DNA of 64,000 nucleotides from Tubulanus polymorphus. Taxonomy: Eukaryota > Nemertea > Palaeonemertea > Tubulaniformes > Tubulanidae. Position 1 is the first letter of the stretch; each line of letters starts with the position of its first letter. Made by a program: the position numbers and the translations under genes. The notes beneath the pieces are model-generated. The model made no database searches. It was not told the origin of the DNA and was given only the letters and a program-made list of their open reading frames with translations. The stretch is taken from assembly GCF_964204645.1 (NCBI RefSeq), contig NC_134028.1:18204153-18268152 (forward strand), read 5' to 3'. Below are positions 42,586 through 52,041 of this stretch, piece by piece.

Positions 42586-43174
42586 GATTTTAGAAGTTCA
42601 ATGATTTATATCATGCATTATTTCAATCACACTTTACTAACACTTTTAATGTTTAAAAATCTAACTCACACAAATATGAATATTGAAATAATGTTGTAAA
42701 TATATACTTTTGTATTGAATAATCTGTCAATTTAAATGTTATTCATGTATATGAATATTTTAAGAGTAATAGGGGTAATGGGCTTTCAGGTTAAAGGTTG
42801 AATGGTCGAGTTCATTAAAAACAAATATTAAAAGTAATTTAAAACTATAATATATTTTCATAACCGTGTGTATTTCAGTTGAATAATAGAATAATTATTA
42901 TTATTAAAATATATTTGATTATATGAATTTGTGTATTGTAAATAAATCAATTGGTCGCGGAGCGGAGCGGTAGCGAAGTGGAGCGACCAATTGATTTAAT
43001 ACAATATGCTTTTTAAATTTAAATTATTGATATCTTAGAATAAATATTTAGTTATAATATAAAATGCACACGGTTATGAAAATATATTATAGTTTTAAAT
43101 TACTTTTAATGTTTTGTTTTTTAATGAGCTCGACCGTTCGACCTTTGATCTGAAAGCCCATTACCCCTATTACT
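42586..43174. repeat. Polinton right terminal inverted repeat with nested 410-bp palindrome
   Basis: Inverted copy of 26356-26946. The outer palindrome runs 42765-43174 and again starts AGTAATAGGGG and ends CCCCTATTACT. The central stem is at 42944-42997. Followed by the target duplication GCTAAC at 43175-43180. Confidence 0.88.
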
Positions 43175-43180
43175 GCTAAC

Positions 43181-43379
43181 CTCATTTCTTCAAACATAAC
43201 TCTGCCTTCAGAATCATCCTCAAAGCCACTGCCCATCTCTGACTCTACTGCCGAATCTGGGTGATAGTCATCATCCTCACTGTCACTCCCAAAATCTGAT
43301 TCTTCTCCAATACAAATGGCTTTTGAGGTATTCGTAAGTTCTTCAGCAGGTCGCTTACATTGAATACCAATGTTTCGGG
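43181..43379 (-). pseudogene. Kolobok transposase, acidic exon next to the Polinton
   Basis: Minus strand after acceptor tctgttttag: RNIGIQCKRPAEELTNTSKA, then SDFGSDSEDDDYHPDSAVES, an acidic linker ending GRVMFEEM plus two bases. These two bases and the first base of the exon at 26280 make a serine codon, giving EEMSDESDKLYKD across the junction. The donor GTTAGT is now the Polinton target duplication. The exon is open. Confidence 0.7.
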
Positions 43380-44257
43380 CTAAAACAGACCGATCACAGT
43401 AGTTGGATTTAAAAGATAGGGAGAATAGATGATATCATAAAAAACCCACTCTATGTTATAGTTTAAAACATTTAAAAGCATGATTTATCATTGAAAAAAT
43501 TTTAAAAAGGACAAACAATTGTGTATCTTATCAAAATTTTTTTGAGATAATTGTCTTGCTTCGTTATTTTCAAGCGCGTAGCTATCATCAGACCACATTT
43601 AATCATCACAGGAATAAAAATGAGATTAATACAAGATGTACCATCATACGATATAGACTGAATGAAAAATACTCACTCAATGCATTTTCCTGGATTCCAA
43701 CTGAACACCTGGCCTTAAATCGTGTTCTGTAGATAATTTTAGGCTTGATGCGGTACACAATTTAGGTCTTCACCTGTGCAGTTTCTTTCAGCATTTGCAT
43801 CCCTAGAAAAAATCATTAAATTACAAAAAAATTCAATGATTACAGTGATATATTCAAAACTGAATGACAATGATACACCATCCCATCATGAAAATCCCAC
43901 CTCGAGATTTACAATCCGGTTCAGCCTGCATAGCAAATTCTCTTGTCCTCTCGATCTCTGGTTTAATACAGGGTTCCGTATACACTTCCCCGCCTTGATC
44001 TTCACCAGGTTTTGCATAATCATCAACCAAATTTGGTTGAAGATTATACAGTGTGAATCGATGGCATGGCTCCTTGTTTCAGCAAAAATCTATTTCAAGC
44101 AACAGGCAACTGTTAATTCACAAAACTTCTGAAATATTCATTTTGTAAGTGTTTTTAGTGAAGTAAGGCACTCACAATAATGACAATAAAAGCCTATTGT
44201 ACAGTGCGCTGTGGCCTAGTAGTAGTTCAATGAAAAGATGTTTCTATTGCCAGACAA
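43380..44257 (-). other. Kolobok 5' introns and possible small exons
   Basis: On the minus strand, VDDYAKPGEDQGGEVYTEPC then IKPEIERTREFAMQAEPDCK reads open near 43905-44040, and a short exon-like GGATGCAAATGCTGAAAGAA lies between a tttttctag acceptor and a gtgaag donor near 43766-43802. They would fall between the THAP and acidic exons. I cannot confirm their splice phases. Confidence 0.35.
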
Positions 44258-44513
44258 TGTGAGCTGACCTTGTCACGACGTACCTACGTGAATTGTATTG
44301 ATCGTTCGCCTATTGGTTCATTTGAATTTGGCACTATTCTTTGTACTGAAATCCTATATATATGTGTGAAGTCCTGTAATAAAGGTTCACTTCATATTGG
44401 AAAACCAGTCGAGTTTATCTCTGCTTTCGAGTCGTTTTTGGGTCGTCAATGTCGACATTTTAGGATTCTGTCTTTCGTCTGGACAGAAGTTGGTCCCTCG
44501 AGCCGAGGGAATC

Positions 44514-45862
44514 ATGGAACAAATGGAAAAATTGAAACAGTCAAGGAGAGCCCAAAGAGGGCAGGTTAAGAAATTACGTGGAAATTGCGAGAAACATTTG
44601 GAGGAAAAAAATGTGCCAAAAGGTATGTCAACCTTAAAGACTCTTTATTCTAAAATTGAATTGTTGGAATTGCCCGACAATCAAATTCTAGAATCCTCAG
44701 AATTATCAGGAGACGAATATGGTGATTTGGTAGCGGAATTCGATGATTATATATGCGAAAGGAAACAAGAGATCGATTTGCTTGAAATGGCATTCCAGGA
44801 ATTAGCTGTTCAAGAGAAAATCGGAGCGATTCGAACCGTGCTCAGAAATCCGCGAGAACTGCAAATCTACCAAAAATTAATAAACCGATATACGATGGTA
44901 ATTTACTCAATTGGCAAACGTTCATAGATTTGTTTAATACTTCCGTCCATAATCAGCCTTATCTATCAGATGAGAAATTCACGCATTTAAAATGTTATTT
45001 GTCGGGAGAGGCTAAGTCAGCTATCGAAGGGTTATCTCTAACCAAAGCAAACTACGGTATCGCTAGACAACTCATAGAGGAGCGTTTTGGGCAGCCTCAT
45101 AAGATTGCAGACGCGCATTTGCAAGTTCTTGCGAATTTGGAAAATCCAACTCCTGAGTTGAAATCGCTTCGTAAATTTCACGATAAGATCGAAATAAATA
45201 TTAGAGCTCTGAGTTCTTTAGGCCATCAGCCTGAAAGTTATGGCGCCTTACTCGTACCGGTCATCATTTCGAAATTACCACAGATCGTCAAATTGAATAT
45301 TTTGCGCAACCATGGCAATTGTGAGTGGGTTTTGGATTAATTGCGTGCCGCTATACTTAGTGAAATTCATATTTTAGAATCTTGTGGAAGTTCGTTTTCT
45401 TCGCCAGTGTATGTCGGCACCGGAAACGAGTTCGTGAAAACAACTGAAGATTTTGTTACGCTTCACACTCGACAGTTCGCGTCCGGTGGTCATTCACGCC
45501 CTGCAAGAAAGTGCTTGTTTTGCCAATCCGATACGCATTACGCAACGGAGTGTGATATTATCACATCTAGAGATGCTTGTCTTAGCATTATCGGAAACTT
45601 GCGTTTGTGTTTCAATTGCCTTGGGAAACACAAGGCAAGCGACTGCACTTCGAAGTCGCGGTTTAGAGCCTGCAAAAAGAAGCACCATTCTAGTCTTTGT
45701 GGTGCGACCTTCACACGTCGAAAAGTCAACGTTGTAGTCAACACCGGTCAACATAATGCGGGAATTGCACTCAATTCTGCACGTTCGAGTTCTGTCAGCA
45801 ACGCGGTCGTCGCTGAATCGACCGAGAATTCAACCGAGAATTCATATTCTACAACAAAATGA
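44514..45862 (+). pseudogene. gag: BEL/Pao gag
   Basis: Starts MEQMEKLKQSRRAQRGQVKK. A frame change near 44880 precedes NLLNWQTFIDLFNTSVHNQ, the start of the BEL Gag core (Pao/DUF1759), and then LKCYLSGEAKSAIEGLSLT and NLENPTPELKSLRKFHDKIE follow. A TAA at 45338-45340 interrupts the same frame. The C-terminal zinc knuckles CLFCQSDTHYATEC and CFNCLGKHKASDC, plus a further cysteine-rich piece, bind RNA. Nothing beyond 45862 continues in this frame. Confidence 0.8.
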
Positions 45863-45890
45863 GATCAGCACTCGTGCGCCTGCTGTTAAA

Positions 45891-46003
45891 AGCCTCTATT
45901 CGAGAGTCACAACAGAACACGCTACAGTTCTTCTCAAAAAACTGCTATAAGTCTCTATTCGAGAGTCACAACAGAACACGCTACAGTTCTTCTGAAAACT
46001 GCT
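45891..46003. repeat. Tandem duplication inside the BEL element
   Basis: The text ctctattcgagagtcacaac...ctacagttcttct occurs twice in tandem, at about 45895-45938 and 45951-45993. It shifts the frame between gag and protease. Confidence 0.7.
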
Positions 46004-47635
46004 ATGGCTTCTATAGATCATAACAGTAATAGATTGTCACTATTTTTATTGTTAGATGATGGTTCACAGCGTACTTTTGTAACGCAAAGTTTGATTGACG
46101 AATTAGGTATTAAACCTCATAGAAAGGAGACCATAAACTTAGCCTGTTTTGGGGCCACAACTCCTAGCAGTCGCGAGTTAGACTGTGTTTATTTAGATAT
46201 TAATTGTAATAACGGTCAACTTTCTATTGAGGCATTGGTAGTTCCAACCATTACGCAACCGTTATCTATTCCATGCAGGGCTACAGCCAATATTCCTGAA
46301 TTCAAAACGTTACAACTAGCTTGTCCGTTGTATGAAGATAACGTTCAGATTGTTAGTGTATCTCTTAATTGGATCAGACTACTATTACAATTTTGTTAAT
46401 TCCGATCTACCAACGATCAAGTCTAAAAGTCGTCCTATAGCGGTACCTACGTCATTAGGTTACATGATTACAGGTCCCATGTATCAGAGAAATTGTATCA
46501 GTAATCAAACAACATCAATCTTGCATGTTCTTGCTGAAGCTGATTCCTTGGACTTAAAAAACTATTGGTCTTTAGAAAACATTGGTATTGAGTCTCCTAT
46601 CGCTGATTCAAAATCATCTTTTTTGGAAGAATATTTTGCGAATTCCATTTCCAAGATAGAGGGGATTTATTATGCCAGACTTCCGTGGAAAGTTAACCAC
46701 AGTCCCTTGCCTAGCAATTACCGGATAGCAATGTGTAGAACTAGAAGTTTAGTGCGTAGACTAGGGAACACACCAAATTTACTAGAGAAATATCACAGAT
46801 TTATAAAATACCAATTGGAAAGGGAATTCATAGAAAAAGTACCCGAACCATACATGATCAGGGGAAAAGAGCATTATATTCCACATCACACGGTCTTTAG
46901 ACAGTTGGCTACGACCCCAATTCATATCGTATTTGACTGTAGCTGCCGGCAGTCTAAAGATTCGCTTAGTTTGAACGATTGTCTGGAGTCGGGTCCAGCA
47001 CTGTTCAATGATATAACTTCTATTATCCGCCTGTTCAAATATGGGGTTATAACCGATATAAAAAAACCTTTTTTACGTGTCGGTCTACATCCTGATGATC
47101 GCCATGTAACCCGGTTCTTTTGGTTAAGTGACCCCACGAACCAAGATAGCGCATTCGACGTCTATAGGTTTGAAGGGTATTATTTGGTGCATCGTGCTCC
47201 CCTTTTATGCTAAACAGCACACTACTTTTTCTTTTGACTCACACTGATGGGTTATTTTTTTATCAGATAGCACGTGATTGTTACATGGATAATGTAGTTA
47301 CAAGTCTCAACAATGAGCGAGATTTAGCCTTATTTTACGAATCATGCAGATCTTTAAAAGCCGATGCTAATTTTAACTTCAGAAGTTGGACTTCTAATTC
47401 TCAGGTACTTAAACAATTAGGTACGTGCTACGAGATTTGTGACGATTCTAAACTCGTTAAGGTCTTAGGGTTAATATGGAACCCCGAATCTGATACTCTG
47501 AGTTTTTCTGACCGTCGTATTTCAAACGAGTGTCCTATCACGAAACGTCATATCTTGCAAAGGTCAGCTTCAATTTTTGATCCCCTAGACCTAGAAGGCA
47601 TGGTTTCACAATCACGCTTAGCAAACAAAAGTTAA
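46004..47635 (+). pseudogene. pol: BEL/Pao protease and partial reverse transcriptase
   Basis: LSLFLLLDDGSQRTFVTQSL holds the D-(D/S)-G of the DUF1758-type aspartic protease. A frame change near 46385 leads to LIGSDYYYNFVNSDLP, YMITGPMY and then the RT N-terminus with HHTVFRQLATTPIHIVFDCS and the DDRHVTRFFWL segment. The frame changes again near 47205. The catalytic YxDD is represented by CYMDNVVTSLNNERD (YMDN rather than YxDD). The end, KRHILQRSASIFDPLDLE, is where RNase H would begin. Confidence 0.75.
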
Positions 47636-47804
47636 GCGGCATTTTGACATAAAAAAATGGATACTGCGCTTGGAAAAATAAATTTTATTGATTTGAATTG
47701 GACTTGAAAAATGCGACCTTTTTAACAGTGATTTTCAAGCCCTTACAACAATAATTCTTAAACCATGTCTCAAATAAATGTTAAGATGACTGAATGAAAC
47801 TTAC

Positions 47805-48030
47805 CTCTTTGCAAATTGTGCATCATACTGCATTTTATCAACGAAATCATCGTTGGTAAAATGCCGGTAACACACGACGCTGTACAACGTTGGGCCCCTC
47901 CAATTCAATCGCTTTAAACCTACAATAGAAGCCCATTTTTCTCGAAGAACAGGATTCTTCGGAAAAAGAAATATTCACCCATCCGAATAATCGCACCCAA
48001 AGACAACGATTTGGTATTGAGAAAAAGCAG
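47805..48030 (-). pseudogene. Kolobok transposase, THAP-domain exon
   Basis: Minus strand: QIVVFGCDYSDG, a TGA, IFLFPKNPVLREKWASIVGL, then KRLNWRGPTLYSVVCYRHFT and NDDFVDKMQYDAQFAKR up to the donor gtaagt. This is the THAP zinc-coordinating DNA-binding fold (C..C...FPK....KW......NW...S.VC..HF...DF). The first cysteine is replaced by isoleucine and the TGA breaks the loop, so it cannot function. It sits about 270 bp inside the right terminal repeat, as expected for the N-terminus of a Kolobok transposase. Confidence 0.72.
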
Positions 48031-48366
48031 TGAAAACACGCCGAGTAGTAAAAATGCAAAGTTATCTCATAGAAGAGAATTTTCAGTGCTGCCTTTATTG
48101 ACGTCACAGCGCCGGAGATTGACGGAAATTGCCGATGATTTCTAACGCCATGTATACAACGAAATGAGTTCAAAAATTGTCTTACAAAATCATGATTTTC
48201 GTGGAAACTACACATCTTTGAACATTACTATATCAAAATCTTCCTTAGTTCGATAGAACTTATCGAATTTTGATGTAAAAATGAAAATGTCAGTTACCCT
48301 TTAAAGCTTTTTTAGATATTTAGACCCATGAGGGTAGTAACCGTAATAGATGTTGTTTCTCTTCAG

Positions 48367-48606
48367 CTACCGTCTTAGTGTCATTGTTCCCTCCCACTGA
48401 TGACTACCCATACTTCAACAGTCCCTGGACTTTGGCGAATCCAACAATTACAATAAACATGCCCGAAGAGGAACCGATTGCACCTAGAGAAACCCTTGTA
48501 ACTACTCTAGTAGCTCGAGATGCAATTACAAATCAGAAACTGTCAAACTACACAGTTGTACCAGATTCTAATGCTGATGGATATTTCCGGTTAGATAGGC
48601 TAAATG
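48367..48606 (+). CDS. Cadherin gene, exon E
   Basis: Acceptor ttctcttcag, donor gtaaat. Two opening bases complete the codon from exon D. ATVLVSLFPPTDDYPYFNSP finishes one EC repeat (the usual DxNDNxPxF here is PTDDYPYF) and starts the next: PTITINMPEEEPI, ETLVTTLVARDAITNQ, then SNADGYFRLDRLNG, the F.LD..NG strand. Unusually this exon spans a repeat boundary. It leaves one base, which joins exon F. Confidence 0.86.
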
Positions 48607-48910
48607 GTAAATTTTTGACTATTATGATAAGCATTATATTCTTAATCTCATTATGAATTGTCCCATTCTTTATAATTTGATCTCTTTATTTCAGCATCTG
48701 GATTCTGTAAGAATTTAACCATAGTTTGTTTCTCTTTGTATGCAATAGAACTTTCGTTTTTCTGTCTTGTTTTTGTGTGTGGGTTTCAGCATAGACGTTG
48801 TTGATGCAGTGATGTTCTTTGCTTGAAGTGCTTATTTCTTCTAAATGGTAGATTATATTTAATCATCGTTTAGAATAAGTATAGGAACATTGATTTCTTT
48901 TTGTTTGCAG

Positions 48911-49080
48911 GTCACGTATATTTGAATAAACGTGTGGACTACGAGACTTTAAGTAAGAAATCCATTGGCTTTGAGGTAGAAGTTAATACCATAAGAACTC
49001 CAGTGCGAACATCAAAAGCTTACATTGTTTTGCAAGTTCAGGATTTGAATGATAACAATCCTCAGTTCTATCGTCCAAAT
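48911..49080 (+). CDS. Cadherin gene, exon F
   Basis: Acceptor tttgtttgcag, donor gtgagt. Reads GHVYLNKRVDYETLSKKSIG, the LDYE-like calcium-binding segment (VDYET), then FEVEVNT and AYIVLQVQDLNDNNPQFYRP, a perfect DxNDNxPxF repeat ending. This boundary therefore keeps its calcium ligands, unlike the two before it. Ends on a codon boundary. Confidence 0.92.
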
Positions 49081-51110
49081 GTGAGTCATCATGTAATGTT
49101 GTGTCTCCTGTAATCGCAACCTCACATTAACTTTAAAGACCAAGTAGGACTTGATTTGTCAAAATGCTTATGATCTTGATCTTATTCAATAGTAACTTAA
49201 CCCCACTACCGTAGGCGTAATAGAAAAAGGAATTCACCTTTTGACCTTAATTCGCGCACCTGCGAGCACCTGGGGAGCACCTGTGGATGGCAGGTCGTTC
49301 ACGTTAGCATTATCGTTGACTGGTCTTTTTTGCAATATACCCGCTAAAGTCGATTAATTTTTCTATCAATTGATAAATAAGCCATATATTTTCTATCAAA
49401 ATGATAAAATAATTGAAAAACAATTTATTTGCATAAGAAAATAAACACGACACTACGTCGTCAACCGGTCGCATGTAGAAAAACATGTCAGTCAGCTGAT
49501 TAGAAGTGTGTTAATTTCGCAAAGTTCTTGGCACAGTAATAGCTTTCAACCCGGTTCCACCAAGTAATTCACATATATTCTATAAGAGAACATCAATAAC
49601 TAAAGATGGGGCCAACGATGAAAGGTGAGTTTCCGTATTTAGGCTTCAAAAAATTAAAAATTTCATGTGCAATAGTGATGTGCGCCGTCAATTCAAATCA
49701 ATCAATTCGACTTCCAATTAAAGTATCAATCGACAGCCACCTCAAACCGCATCATAAGTCGGCCAAGGGAATCTTGGCTGTGGTTTGGGTTGTCTATAAG
49801 CCCATTATGACATCAAAAAAGATAAGAATCATAGAACGATTAAGAGTTAAAAGGCCTTAACATCTAGTTTCCTGACTGGAGAGTATCTAGGGTAGTTTTA
49901 CAAGACTATGAATGATTTCAGATATATCCTTTCATTTCAGTTGATTGATGATCCTTACTTCATTGAAGTATAGAGCAAAAGTCTGTTGACGATAAGCAAA
50001 TTTGGATGATAAGATTGTCAATAACTACGTTTAGCATCAACGTTACTAGTAAGTGCCATCTAGAATGCTGGGCTGTCGGCCTTTCATTGTTGCCGCCTTG
50101 ACTTATAAAATCCTGATTCGAAATAGATTGATTTGGGGCATAGTGCATCATTTGAAAAAAGATTTGAAATTCATGACATATTTTCACACAGTTAATGTGT
50201 CCGTTCACTTCTGTACACATATTCACGTTTCAGGATCTCATATGTCTTTTTGCTGATCAATTTTTAGAGATTTATAGAAAAGCTTACCACATATTTCAAG
50301 GTAATTGAAAAAAAAAAATATCAAAATTTCACATGTATGGAGAAACAGGTGATTTACTCAAATACTTCAAGTAACATCAAAATTATTCGGCATTCTTTTT
50401 TATACGATTTACATTTATTTTACAGAGATTCCATCAGAGTTTCCATTGGAAAACCATTGCAACTGCATCTACGTGGAACAGACACCAGTTGCTCTAATGT
50501 TTTCGTTGAATACAGGGCCTGGTTTTGGAAAAGACTTACAGTCTTTACATTGCTCCCTTGTAAATAGAACAATTTTGTAATTTTGTAGGGCAAAATAGAT
50601 ATTCTCGTACACGTATACACTATCTATGGTTATTCTGGTTTTGTATTTTCACTCCAGGCTAGTCTGTGTTCCTCTTGAATCGGCGAAAAAGTGGATCTGC
50701 TTACTGGGGTGGGGGTGGGGGATCATTTATCCTATGAAATTGTTCCAGTTTGTATTAAAGAATATCAGGATCGAATGAATCGAATCATGTTGCAGCCATT
50801 TTTGGCCCTGTCACAAAAAATTCAGTAGCTTACGTGATTTCCTGGATCTGGGTGCCGACACATTTGCTATGCAGTTGAATTTGCCTTTTCCTTCAATTGT
50901 TACATGAAAACTGTTCACTTTGCATGATTACCTGCATTTTGACCTCGGTAGTAAAGTGCTGCTGTACTTCTGGATGCGACTTACTGCCTTTGCATCATGC
51001 ATACTTCATACTGTGGTATGAAAAAATATTTCCACTAATGGCTATCCACCTGTTTCATCCGCTAAAGGTAAGAACCACCCTGTATTGACTCAAGTTTTTA
51101 CTTTTTTCAG
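49081..51110. other. Cadherin intron without recognisable elements
   Basis: About 2 kb with only short accidental ORFs. I see no terminal repeats, RT motifs or RNA gene. A GGGGTGGGGGTGGGGG-like G-rich run is near 50706-50721. Confidence 0.5.
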
Positions 51111-51260
51111 GGATATTCATTTGAAATATCAGAACTGATGAGATTCCCAGCTCAGGTTGGGCAGGTGTTCGCAAATGATTTGGATAGCGGTAGCTTTGGA
51201 ACTGTTAGATATTCACTAAGTGGTAGTGGCCATCAAGCTTTTACAATTGATCCCATCATG
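51111..51260 (+). CDS. Cadherin gene, exon G
   Basis: Acceptor acttttttcag, donor gtaagc. GYSFEISELMRFPAQVGQVF then ANDLDSGSFGTVRYSLSG and FTIDP form the front of the next EC repeat (Y.F.I.E....G.V.A.D.DSG..G.V.YS). 50 codons in phase 0. This is the last cadherin exon I can see; the partner exon for the second half of this repeat is not found up to 64000, so it probably lies beyond, after the Gypsy insertion. Confidence 0.9.
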
Positions 51261-51639
51261 GTAAGCTATATATGATATGATAAGCTTTTCTTTGTTACTT
51301 CATTTTTGAAAAATTTCTTTCCGAGTTAAGTACGCAGTCTCAAATGTTTTGTGACTTTCTCAAAATGAATAAAAAATGGAACTAATTTCTAGTCCCCAAA
51401 TCCTCAAAAACAACTTGAAACATACCGACTATGCCATAAAATCAACCTATTATCAGCCCCATTTGTGCTATTGTCTTTAGAATACATAATACTTAATAAA
51501 TAATAATTTGGCTTCAGAATACATAATACCTTCACATTTACAGATTACATTACGTTAGTAATTATATAGAATTCCGAGCTGCGTCTTCCTTGATTATCAC
51601 CAAATGACGGGACCGATATATTAGTAATAGTAATAGTTA

Positions 51640-51720
51640 TTTGTGGTAATGTATTGGGTTCGAACTGCAGCCTGGCTTCCGGGAGTTGAACCTTCTAACC
51701 ACTCACCTGCTGCACTCATT
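51640..51720 (-). repeat. tRNA-derived SINE or tRNA-like relic
   Basis: On the minus strand GGTGAGTGGTTAGAAGG resembles a pol III A box, followed 30 bases later by GCAGTTCGAACCC, a good B box. The region between, with CAACTCCCGGAAGCCAGG, resembles tRNA-headed SINEs. I did not find a full cloverleaf. Confidence 0.4.
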
Positions 51721-51764
51721 CAATTATTATAAACATTGACAGCAGAGAAATATTCCTCCTAAGG

Positions 51765-51906
51765 TGTTTCGTGTCGTCTGTGATGGGGAACAGACCCATA
51801 AAACCAGAACTATAACGACTTCTTAGATGCAACGGGACTTTATTAATCAGCCATCTTAGAGTACACACTATAGTCCGGATACGGACTCAGGATAAATCAC
51901 GGAACA
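51765..51906 (-). repeat. Gypsy 3' LTR (left)
   Basis: 142 bp, TGTTTC...GGAACA on the + strand. Differs from the right LTR at four positions, 97 percent identity. Confidence 0.92.
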
Positions 51907-51918
51907 TCTCCCTCTTTA
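51907..51918 (-). promoter_or_regulatory. Gypsy polypurine tract
   Basis: Minus strand AAAGAGGGAGA directly abuts the 3' LTR (tctccctcttt on +). This is the plus-strand DNA priming site of the element. Confidence 0.75.
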
Positions 51919-52041
51919 TATGAATTTATTTATTTATTTTTTTTAATGTTTGTTTTTGAATACTTATACTAATTCACGACTAAAAACCACCACCATTATA
52001 GTCTGATTGTCTAATTAAAGTTCCTTTGATTTATGCTGTGC

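Larger units (their letters stand above)
26356..43174 (+). mobile_element. Polinton/Maverick (adintovirus-like) integrated element
   Basis: 16,819 bp, beginning AGTAATAGGGG and ending CCCCTATTACT, as Polintons do (AGT...ACT), with a 6-bp target duplication and terminal inverted repeats of about 590 bp. It encodes protein-primed-type DNA polymerase B, retroviral-type integrase with chromodomain, A32/FtsK-like packaging ATPase and a double jelly-roll major capsid protein, the diagnostic Polinton set. I find no adenain-like protease. It is much more AT-rich than its surroundings. PolB, candidate minor capsid, major capsid, integrase and two further genes carry frame breaks, so the copy is defective; about ten other genes are open. 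It is an old animal-virus-like copy fixed in a host genome. Confidence 0.93.
44258..47590 (+). mobile_element. BEL/Pao LTR retrotransposon, 5' part only
   Basis: A candidate 5' LTR (roughly 44258 or 44271 to 44489) contains cctgtaataaagg, a polyadenylation-type signal. A TGG-starting primer-binding-like site (TGGTCCCTCGAGCCG, 44491) follows. Gag, protease and part of reverse transcriptase come next. The sequence leaves the family just after the conserved FDPL of the RT/RNase H junction, so RNase H, integrase and 3' LTR are missing. It sits inside the Kolobok element. Breaks throughout; inactive. Confidence 0.8.
23360..48300 (-). mobile_element. Kolobok-like (THAP-transposase) DNA transposon, split by a Polinton and a BEL element
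   Basis: Both ends are TTAA (23356-23359; 48301-48304) followed inwards by the same 13 bp, AGGGTAACTGACA at 23360-23372 and its complement at 48288-48300. TTAA duplication with a THAP-bearing transposase is the Kolobok signature. A transposase gene runs leftward (minus strand) from a THAP exon at 47805-48030 to a stop at 24962, and splice phases join across the Polinton. Removing the Polinton (16.8 kb) and BEL (about 3.3 kb) leaves about 4.8 kb, a normal size for an autonomous element. Premature stops show it is dead. The opposite strand near the left end carries a P2X7-ballast-like ORF. The right end lies only 62 bp before cadherin exon E. Confidence 0.8.

Noticed and set aside
26356-43174. 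Contaminating free virus or giant-virus contig
   Set aside because: Terminal repeats, 6-bp duplication and host transposon exons in phase on both sides show an integrated copy.
47847-48215. 122-codon minus-strand ORF as the true protein of that segment
   Set aside because: The THAP motif is in a different minus frame over the same bases; this ORF is a shadow.
48276-48304. A separate 665-bp TTAA MITE from 47636 to 48300
   Set aside because: The left candidate end (TTAAGCGGCATTTTGACA) matches poorly; the exact 13-bp partner is at 23360, with transposase exons between.
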